Source of the DNA: CAZQFV01 sp964592645 | GTDB taxonomy: Bacteria > Chloroflexota > Chloroflexia > DTKN01 | Reading direction: 5' to 3' | Length of the DNA: 64,000 bases | NCBI GenBank assembly: GCA_964592645.1 | Contig: CAZQFV010000002.1 | Location: 124,001 to 188,000 of the forward strand | Shown: positions 1 to 6,800 of the stretch, in pieces | How positions within the stretch are numbered: position 1 is the stretch's first letter | Layout of the letters: every line of letters begins with the position of its first letter | The notes under the pieces: model-generated | Databases searched by the model: none | Seen by the model: the letters and a program-made list of their open reading frames with translations, nothing else | What the model was told of the DNA's origin: nothing | Made by a program: the position numbers and the translations under genes

Positions 1-929
1 ATGTCGTTGGCCAGCTCGGCCACCGGCTTGGTGTTGCGGATGCCAGCGACGACGTCCTCGCCCTGGGCGTTCAGCAGGTAGTCGCCATAGAGCTTCTTCT
101 CCCCGGTGGAGGGGTTGCGGGTGAAGACGACGCCGGTGCCGCAGTCCCAGCCCATGTTGCCAAAGACCATGGTGACGACGTTGACGGCGGTGCCCAGATC
201 GTCGGGGATGCGCTCGGCGCGGCGGTAGTCGATGGCCTTTTTGCCCATCCAGGAGCGGAAGACGGCCTCGACGGCGGACTTGAGCTGGGCCAGGGGATCC
301 TGGGGAAAGTCCTGCCCGAGGGCCTGGCGGTAGGCAGCCTTGAAGCGCGAGACCAGCTCCTTGAGGTCGGCGGCGCTGAGCTCGGTGTCGTCCTGCACGC
401 CCTTTTCCGCCTTGAGGGACTGCATGACGTGGTCAAAGACCTCGTCGGGGATGCCCATGGCGGTGCGGCCGAACATGGCGATGAGCCGGCGGTAGGAATC
501 CCAGGCGAAGCGCTCGTTGTCGGTGAACTCGATCAACCCGCGCAGCGTTTCGTCGTTGAGGCCGACGTTGAGGATGGTCTCCATCATGCCGGGCATGGAG
601 AACTTGGCGCCGGAGCGGACCGAGACGAGGAGCGGATTGGCGGGATCGCCGAACTTTTTTCCGAACTGGGCCTCGACCTGCCGCAGGGCCTCCAGCGCCT
701 GCTCCCACATACCCTGTGGGAACTGGAAGCCGGCGTTGATATAGGCCATGCAGGCGGCCGTGGTGATGGTAAAGCCCGGGGGCACGGGCAGGCCGGCGCG
801 GGTCATGTCGGCCAGTCCGGCGCCCTTGCCGCCGAGGATGACCTTCATCTCGTCCAGCGACGGCTCGTGCCCCAACGTCTGCGTCAGCTCGGCGTGCGCG
901 GTCTGTGTAAAGTATACCCATTTGTTCAT
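1..929 (-). CDS. ppdK: Pyruvate, phosphate dikinase, N-terminal part (runs off left edge)
   Basis: Cytoplasmic enzyme interconverting pyruvate + ATP + Pi and phosphoenolpyruvate + AMP + PPi. The 309 visible residues are the N-terminal ATP-grasp region: the glycine-rich GGKGAGLADM at about residues 33-42 and SVRSGAKFSMPGMMETI from about 103 are hallmarks of PPDK, as opposed to PEP synthase. The ATG at 929 is preceded by a strong Shine-Dalgarno (AGGAGG, read on the minus strand). The phosphohistidine and PEP-binding domains lie beyond the window. It is transcribed from a good promoter near 1047-1075 with a leader of about 110 nt. The reading frame is intact throughout. Confidence 0.95.
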   Translation of the reverse strand, partial: MNKWVYFTQTAHAELTQTLGHEPSLDEMKVILGGKGAGLADMTRAGLPVPPGFTITTAACMAYINAGFQFPQGMWEQALEALRQVEAQFGKKFGDPANPLLVSVRSGAKFSMPGMMETILNVGLNDETLRGLIEFTDNERFAWDSYRRLIAMFGRTAMGIPDEVFDHVMQSLKAEKGVQDDTELSAADLKELVSRFKAAYRQALGQDFPQDPLAQLKSAVEAVFRSWMGKKAIDYRRAERIPDDLGTAVNVVTMVFGNMGWDCGTGVVFTRNPSTGEKKLYGDYLLNAQGEDVVAGIRNTKPVAELAND

Positions 930-1397
930 TGGCGGGACCTCCTCTTTTTTGTTGATCTCTGCATAGATCCCCAAGATCGGTGTCCGTAGATTTCAGCTTC
1001 AAGGTATAGCGAGCTATGCGGGAGTCGGTAGACACACCAAAACGGTATCATAACCGGAGTTGGGCAATTTGTCAAAGAGAAACTGCTGGCTGCTGGGAAG
1101 CAACCTATTTTGCTTTTCAGCCAGGCTTGCTGACCGTGTGCTGTCTGCCGAATAGGACTCCGGCCTCTGGAGGGAGCGGATATGGAGTGCCGCAGCGGTG
1201 GGAGGGGGGGTAGGAAGCGGACAGAAAGCGGATAATCGGAAGGAGCAAGCGGATGGGCGGGCGGGCAATCTCGTGGCGGTCCTTGCAGGCGGCCGGCCGG
1301 CAGGGATTGGCGGTGCTGTGGGGCCGCCCCTGGCGCTCTACGTCGCCTGCGGGGAGACCGCTTTTCTCTCTGCCTCTTCTTTCCGGTTATCCGCTTC
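930..1397. other. Gene-free stretch with ppdK leader and an inverted repeat
   Basis: No credible gene is seen. The part nearest ppdK holds its promoter and leader. Further right, AGGAAGCGGA-type repeats at about 1210-1245 face an inverted copy (TTATCCGCTTCCTA) at about 1387-1400, which reaches the stop codon of the adjacent zinc-ribbon gene. The two arms could form a long imperfect stem about 190 nt across. Confidence 0.5.
1047..1075 (-). promoter_or_regulatory. Sigma-70 promoter for ppdK
   Basis: On the minus strand there is TTGACA (1070-1075), a 17-bp spacer and TATGAT (1047-1052), pointing into ppdK. Transcription should start near 1040. Confidence 0.7.
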
Positions 1398-1559
1398 CTA
1401 CCCCGCTTCCCCTTCCTCCTCCTCCTCCTCCTCCCAATCCGCCTCGCCGAACTCCCCCCCGCAGTTCTCACAGACCCAGCAGCCTTCCGCGGCGTCGTAC
1501 CAGAGCTCCTCGCCGCAATCCGGGCAAATCTCGATGCCCTCCGGCACCAGATCGCTCAT
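1398..1559 (-). CDS. Small zinc-ribbon protein with poly-glutamate tail
   Basis: A 53-residue protein with two CxxC knuckles (C12-C15 and C30-C33), which should bind one zinc. It ends in an acidic tail with DW followed by seven Glu, then GEAG. The ATG at 1559 lies 12 bp after the stop of the upstream LysW-like gene and has a GGAGGAG ribosome site in that gap, so the two are almost certainly co-transcribed. The DW-Glu tail resembles that of the upstream protein, suggesting duplication or shared function. It differs from canonical LysW in ending with Gly rather than Glu. A carrier or adaptor role is inference; no specific function is assigned. Confidence 0.75.
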   Translation of the reverse strand: MSDLVPEGIEICPDCGEELWYDAAEGCWVCENCGGEFGEADWEEEEEEEGEAG

Positions 1560-1571
1560 GGGCTCCTCCGG

Positions 1572-1754
1572 CTAATCTTCCTCTTCCTCTTCCTCTTCTT
1601 CCCAGTCCTCTTCGCCGCCATAGTAGTCCACCAGGAAAGGCTTGAGGTTGATCACCTCGAGGGCGACCCCGCATTCCGGACATTCCACCAACTGCCCGAT
1701 GTACATGTCCGGCCGGCGGGGAACGGTGGCGTCGCAATCGGGGCAGTTGGCCAT
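1572..1754 (-). CDS. LysW-like amino-group carrier protein / zinc ribbon
   Basis: A 60-residue protein with CxxC knuckles at C4-C7 and C25-C28, a short beta-rich core (VECPECGVALEVINL) and a C-terminus of DW followed by Glu residues and a final Asp. LysW/ArgW proteins of Deinococcus-Thermus, archaea and Chloroflexota have this zinc-ribbon core and an EDWGE-type C-terminus, to whose terminal Glu the alpha-amino group of aminoadipate or glutamate is ligated during lysine or arginine synthesis. Here the tail is longer and ends in Asp, and no lysine or arginine genes are adjacent, so the carrier function is uncertain. The ATG at 1754 has a good AGGAGG site. Confidence 0.75.
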   Translation of the reverse strand: MANCPDCDATVPRRPDMYIGQLVECPECGVALEVINLKPFLVDYYGGEEDWEEEEEEEED

Positions 1755-1825
1755 CTGACACCTCCTCCTGATGACTTTTCGCTGCCCATAGATGTCCGGA
1801 TGGTTCGTCGCGCTTCGACACCTCC

Positions 1826-1854
1826 ATTTTACTACATTTGGGGACCCGGTGCAA
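1826..1854 (-). promoter_or_regulatory. Promoter for the zinc-ribbon pair
   Basis: On the minus strand: TTGCAC (1849-1854), 17-bp spacer, TAAAAT (1826-1831). It leads into the LysW-like gene after about 70 nt. Confidence 0.6.
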
Positions 1855-2017
1855 CATTCGAACCTCCCTCTCCCTGTACACCGCAAGGTCGATCTTGGGC
1901 ACCGGGAAGGACTGGCGGGGAAAGTCGCCGCGGCGCCCGGATGGTGGAAATTTCGCGCCGACTTGTCATCACCAGGAGATGGCGGAGACCACAGAAGGCT
2001 TTCGAGAGGATGGGCAG
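1855..2017. other. Intergenic stretch, nothing recognised
   Basis: Between the zinc-ribbon promoter and the 6S-like RNA promoter. The open frames here have no ribosome site, no recognisable domain and no consistent codon use. I see no gene or repeat. Confidence 0.4.
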
Positions 2018-2046
2018 TTGCGCGGGCGGAGCTTTTGTGGTAAAAT
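2018..2046 (+). promoter_or_regulatory. Promoter for the 6S-like RNA
   Basis: TTGCGC (2018-2023), 17-bp spacer, TAAAAT (2041-2046) preceded by TGTGG. Predicted start near 2051-2053, where the paired 5' end of the structured RNA begins. Confidence 0.6.
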
Positions 2047-2050
2047 ATTC

Positions 2051-2252
2051 ATAGAAACCCTGCTGTGTGCGTAGCACCGGTGAAAAAGTTCTGATCCAAC
2101 ATGTGTTACATTGGGGGCTTGTCCCTGGCGGTGCTGCGTAGGCTGAGCGGGCCGTGCCCGACACAGTAACGCAAAACTGCTACAACGGGCCCCCACCCGG
2201 AGAGGTCTCCAGGTTTAGAACTTACCGGTGTACGGCATGGCGGGGTTTTTTT
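2051..2252 (+). ncRNA. ssrS: Probable 6S RNA (RNA polymerase-binding), about 200 nt
   Basis: No reading frame is convincing, but the transcript folds into one long rod. The 5' AAACCCTGCTGTG pairs (with G-U wobbles) with the 3' end just before the T-run at 2246-2252. Inside this, CACCGGT pairs with ACCGGTG, then AAGTTCT with AGAACTT. An 11-bp helix follows (TGGGGGCTTGT with ACAACGGGCCCCCA) and an apical CGGGC/GCCCG hairpin. A closing stem, interrupted bulges, a central bubble and a terminal hairpin is the 6S RNA architecture. A position just upstream of a housekeeping gene fits. SRP RNA is less likely because its conserved apical loop is absent. Confidence 0.5.
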
Positions 2253-2283
2253 GTGTGCCTCGCGCCTTGGGGGTAGGACGGTT

Positions 2284-3249
2284 ATGGTCTATCTTTTTCA
2301 TGGAGAGGATGTCATCGCCGGGGAGGAGGAGCTGCGGCGAGTCGCCGGCGCGGCGGCGCCCCCGGAGATGTGGGACCTGGCGCTGACCCGCCTGGAGGGG
2401 GCCGGCCTCACGGCCGGGGCGCTCATGGAGCAGTGCAGCGCCCTGCCCTTCCTTTCTCCCAAGCGGGTGGTCATCGTCGAGGGGCTGGCGGCGCAGTTGG
2501 AGCGCGGTCGCTCCGAGGCCGGCCTCCTGGCCCAACTGCAGGAGTATCTCTCCCGCATGCCCGAGACGACGGTGCTGATCCTGCGCGAACGCGCCGCCTT
2601 GCCGGCGAGCCATCCCCTGGTCGTCCTGGCCAAGAAGGTGGGCGAGGTCCGTGAGTTCGCTCCGCCCAGGGGCCGCGACCTGTCGCGCTGGATCGTGGCC
2701 CAGGCCGGCCGCGAGGAGTGCGAGATCACGCCGGCCGCCGCCGACCTGCTGGCGTCGACGGCCGGGTCCGACCCGGCCGTATTACGCCAGGAGATCGCCA
2801 AGCTGGCCACCTATGTTGGGCCGCAGGGGCGCATCGACGAACGCCTGGTGACGGAGCTGGCCAGCTCCGGGCGGATCGGGCAGATCTTTGCGCTGGTCGA
2901 CGCGGTCGGCACCCGGCGGCGGGCCCGGGCGCTGGTCGAGCTGCGCCGGCTGCTGGATGCCGGGGAGCACCCCCTCTACATTCTGAGTATGGTGGTGCGG
3001 CAGTTTCGGATGCTGCTGCAGGTCAAGGCCCTGCCGGCCGGCGACCGAGGCCCGGAGACCGTGGCCCGGGTGCTGAAGCTCCATCCGTACGTGGCCGAAA
3101 AGGTAGCCGACCAATCGACATCCTTCGGTCGGGAGGAGTTGGAGCAGATCTATCACCGCCTGGTGGAGGCCGACCGGGAAGTCAAGACCGGCCGGCGAGA
3201 GGCCGAGGTGGCGCTGGAGCTGGCGGTGGTGGAGGTGGCGGGACGCTAA
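2284..3249 (+). CDS. holA: DNA polymerase III subunit delta
   Basis: Clamp-loader delta subunit, which opens the sliding clamp during chromosome replication. The 321 residues begin MVYLFHGEDVIAGEEEL, the start of the AAA+-like N-terminal domain (HGED, with degenerate nucleotide binding as is normal for delta), and continue through PSFLSPKRVVIVEG-like beta strands. The C-terminal helical collar carries the typical HPLYILSMVVRQFRMLLQ segment. Length matches the family. The ATG at 2284 is chosen over an upstream TTG at 2251, which falls in the T-run of the preceding RNA. Confidence 0.92.
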   Translation: MVYLFHGEDVIAGEEELRRVAGAAAPPEMWDLALTRLEGAGLTAGALMEQCSALPFLSPKRVVIVEGLAAQLERGRSEAGLLAQLQEYLSRMPETTVLILRERAALPASHPLVVLAKKVGEVREFAPPRGRDLSRWIVAQAGREECEITPAAADLLASTAGSDPAVLRQEIAKLATYVGPQGRIDERLVTELASSGRIGQIFALVDAVGTRRRARALVELRRLLDAGEHPLYILSMVVRQFRMLLQVKALPAGDRGPETVARVLKLHPYVAEKVADQSTSFGREELEQIYHRLVEADREVKTGRREAEVALELAVVEVAGR

Positions 3250-3258
3250 ACGGCAAAA

Positions 3259-3287
3259 GGCGACGCCTCCTGGAGAGGGGCGTCGCC
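3259..3287 (-). terminator. Hairpin terminator for rpsT, shared with holA
   Basis: Perfect 9-bp stem GGCGACGCC/GGCGTCGCC with a short loop between the convergent genes. On the minus strand it is followed by TTTTGCCGTTT, so it should work best for rpsT. Confidence 0.65.
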
Positions 3288-3312
3288 GTGGACGAAGGCG
3301 TCGCTGATGTGC

Positions 3313-3597
3313 TCAGGACGAGGCCGCGGGGCCGCGGAAGGTGGCGTTGTAGCGTTTCATCAGGCGAGACTTGCGCCGGGCAGCGTTGTTGCGGTGCAGG
3401 ATGCCGCGCTCGGCGGCGCGGTCGAGCGCGCTGATGGCGTCGCCCACGGAGAGGCGGGCCTGCTCCAACTCACCAGCCTCGATTAGGCTGCGGGCATGCT
3501 TGATCAGGGTCTTGACCCGCGACTTGACCATCTGATTGCGCATCCGCCGCCGCTCTGCCTGACGGATGTTCTTGATTGCCGAACGGGTATGAGCCAT
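3313..3597 (-). CDS. rpsT: 30S ribosomal protein S20
   Basis: A 94-residue basic, helical protein beginning MAHTRSAIKNIRQAERRR, the conserved S20 N-terminus that binds 16S rRNA. It contains the expected IHKNNAARRKSRL-type segment (here LHRNNAARRKSRLMKR). Length is normal (85-95). The gene is monocistronic, with its own TATAAT promoter and a terminator hairpin downstream. Confidence 0.97.
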   Translation of the reverse strand: MAHTRSAIKNIRQAERRRMRNQMVKSRVKTLIKHARSLIEAGELEQARLSVGDAISALDRAAERGILHRNNAARRKSRLMKRYNATFRGPAASS

Positions 3598-3643
3598 TCC
3601 TCAGGATCCTCCTCAAACAGATTCCGATGACACAGCACAGCGC

Positions 3644-3672
3644 ATTATACCAGAAAGGTGAGGAAAACGCAA
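3644..3672 (-). promoter_or_regulatory. rpsT: Promoter for rpsT
   Basis: On the minus strand: TTGCGT (3667-3672), 17-bp spacer, TATAAT (3644-3649) with upstream CTGG. It directs transcription into rpsT. Confidence 0.75.
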
Positions 3673-3702
3673 GTTTGGATTGGCCCCCGGCCGAACCTTG
3701 CG

Positions 3703-3731
3703 TTGACATCCCCTCCGCTTTGGTGTACAAT
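3703..3731 (+). promoter_or_regulatory. Strong sigma-70 promoter for the secreted multidomain protein
   Basis: Consensus TTGACA (3703-3708), exactly 17 bp, TACAAT (3726-3731). The predicted leader of about 95 nt contains a CCCCCG/CGGGGG hairpin near 3750-3771. A second -10-like TATACT lies near 3800. Confidence 0.75.
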
Positions 3732-3831
3732 GATGCCAAACAGTTGCGGCCCCCGTACAACACGGGGGACCGGCTGTCGTATATGCGTTGGCAGCGCGCT
3801 ATACTGTTCTCCAGGTCGAGCGGCAGGGGCC

Positions 3832-6800
3832 ATGGTGCGAGGACGCTGGTGGCATAAGTTGACCGTACTGAGCGGGCGGGGAAGTTTCCTCGGCACGAGC
3901 TTGACGTTGCTCCTGATCCTGGCGTTGAACACCTGGCCGGGAGCCACGGCGGCTCCACCGGCCCAGGTTTTGCCCACCGCCGCCCCGACAGACGCTCCCC
4001 GGCAGGACCGGCAGATCCTCTATACCTTTGACTTGCGCGGCGCCTTTGCGCGGCACAACGGCGGCGGCATCCGTCCGCTCGGTTTCGAGGAGCCCGGTCC
4101 CAGCAAGTCGTACCAGGAGATGCTGCGCGACTACGACCTGGCCCTTTTCGTGGCTACGTTGCAGGGCATTGTCAACCGCCAGGCGCCGCGCCTCTATGTC
4201 TATCACGCCAGCGGCGTGGACGACTTCTGGCTGCAGAGGTTCCAGGTGCCGGGCGAGTGGCTGTTCGACGTCCAGCTCGTGCCCCTCCCCGACGTGGCGG
4301 CGCTGCTGGCGACGTTCAGCCGCGAGGTTAGCGGGACCGTCGTCTGGGATGACCGCGTCCCGGCCACCCTGAACGTGGCCACGACGATCGCCGGGGTGGA
4401 AGGGACGCCGGTGATCCGCCGGGGGAGCGAGCTATACGATCAGGTTGTCGCCGCTATGCCGGTGCGCACCGACCTGAGCGGGCGTTTCGCCGGCAAGGCC
4501 GAGGCCTATCGCTGGGCCGTGCGGGAGTACTTGCAGACCGGCCGGGCCAACCCGCGGCTCCTGGCCTATATCGAGGATGGCTGGCCGGCCCTCCTCTATC
4601 AGAAGCGGACGATGCCGGCCGGCGCCACCTCCACCCTGACCCGCGACTATATCGTCCAGAACCGCGGCTTTGCCTTCGACGTCTCGGTGTGGGCCGACGA
4701 GACGCCGATCGACGAACCGGGCCAGCCGCTGGGCCAGGACCGGGCCGTGTTCGAGGAGATCCTATTGGCGGCGCGGGCCCGCGCCGGCCAGGAGATGATC
4801 GCCCTCTGGGGAATCATCCCCTGGTGGCAAAAGTACTCCAACAGCGCGGGGGCGGGGGGCAGCCACGAGCCGGTGGAGGGGGAATGGGAAGTGGCCTGGC
4901 TGGCCTCTTCCTACGGCGCCTACTCCACGGGCACGCTCGGCGATGTCTACGGGCTGGACATGGCCAACGCCTCGGTGCACCGCTTTGCCCCCTTCCCAAA
5001 CCACGTGCCCCAACTGGCCGCGCCGACGGTCGAAAAACTGCGCGGCCAGGGCTACATCGAGGGCAGTATGGTCGCGCCCAAGACCTACCTCCTCTACTAC
5101 ATGGGCGACTTTGACTATGCCCAGCCGCTCTACGCCCTGATGCCCGACCTCTGGTTGGACGAGCACCGCGGCGACCTGCCGCTGGCCTGGGGCATCAACC
5201 CCGAGATCGCGGATGTGTTTCCCGACCTCCTGGGCTACCTGGCGCGCACGCGCACGGCGGCCGATTACTTTGTCGCCGCCGACAGCGGGGCCGGCTACCT
5301 GAACCCGGAGGCCCTGCCGGCCGGCCTGCGCGACTCCTGGAAAGCCCACAACCAGAAGTACTACCGCCTGCTGGGCCTGACCATCACCGGGTTCTTCCTC
5401 AACGGCAAGGGCGGCGAAGCTCCCGACGAGGTCGTCGACCTGTACGGCACTTTCTCTCCGGATGGGGTCGTCTTCAACACCCGGCACCTTGTGGGCAACT
5501 GGCCGCGCCTGCAGAAGAATGTGCCGCTGACGGCCTTCCCGCACTATGGTTTGAGCAACGCCGAACCCTTGGAGACCTGGGTGCAGACGGTGGATCGGGC
5601 CTATGCCGAGTACCGGGAGATCCACGGCAGCGGGGGCCCGGTCTTTGTGGCCCTGCGCTGCGTCTATACAACTCCCACCTTTCTCTATGAGCTGACCGCG
5701 GAGCTGCGCCGCCTACACCCCGAACGCAACTACGAGGTTGTCGACCCCTACACCTTCTTCTACCTGCTGCGCAAGGACCTCGGCGGGCGCAACGAGCGGC
5801 GGGCGACCTTCCTGAACGCGATGCTGCCGGCGAACATGGTGGCCGGCGAGACGCAGGCCGTCCAACTCGCGGTGCGCAACGACGGCTGGGATACCTGGGT
5901 CTCGGGGACGGTGGGGCTGGGTTTCCACATTGCCGAGACGGCGGCGGCCGGCGATGCCCCGGAAGCGGCCGGCGAGGCGCTCTTTCTGCCGTTGGAGCGG
6001 CCGGTGGCACCCGGCGGGGTCTATACCTTTACCTTCCTGATGGGCGCGCCGCTGCGCCCCGGGCAGTACACGGTGCAGTACGGCATGTTGGAGCAGCCCT
6101 GGACCTGGTTCCATGCGGCCGGCAGCCTCTGGATGGAGGAGACTACCAAGGTCACGGCGGCTCACGGCGGCATGAGCATCGAGCCGCCGCCGCTGCCGGC
6201 CTGGCCGACGCCGGCCCCGGTGGGGCCCAACGCGCCGCCGCCGCTGCCCACCCCGGGCCCCAGCCCGACGGCGACCCCGACGGGCACGCTGCCGGCGGCC
6301 AACCCGCCGGTGTCGCCCCCGCCGACGCTGCCCCCGGGGATGCCCACCGGGTGGGACCAGCCCATCCTGGTGCGGCAGGGGCTGGCCGGCCGGCCCGTCT
6401 GGGCGATTGCCTATGACGCCGCCGGACGCACCTGGTTCGGCGGCGAGCAGGGGGTAGCCTCGTTCGCCGGCCACGACGACCTGACGCCGGACGACGACGA
6501 GTGGTTCACCTACTCCCTCGACGACGGCCTGCCCAACCGCTGGGTCACGGCCATCGCCGCGGACCGCCGCGGCGGCGTCTGGTTCGGGACTCAGGGCGGC
6601 GGGGCCGCGTACTACGACAAAGACGGATGGACCGTGTACACGGCTGCGGATGGCCTGGCCTCCAACTGGGTGCGGGCCATCGCCGTGGACCGGGAAGGGC
6701 TGGTCTGGTTCGCCACCTCCAAGGGTGTCAGCGTCTTTTCGGGGACGACCTGGCAGAGTTTCGACCGCGACAATTCGCCGTTGCCGCGCGACGTGGTCAC

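Noticed and set aside
429..989. Plus-strand open frame opposite ppdK
   Set aside because: It is the antisense of a clear PPDK coding region and has no domain or ribosome site.
2051..2252. SRP (4.5S) RNA or RNase P RNA
   Set aside because: The conserved SRP apical loop and the RNase P core GAGGAAAGUC are absent.
3658..3831. N-terminal extension of the giant secreted protein
   Set aside because: It would begin upstream of the consensus promoter and would bury the signal peptide. ATG 3832 is better.
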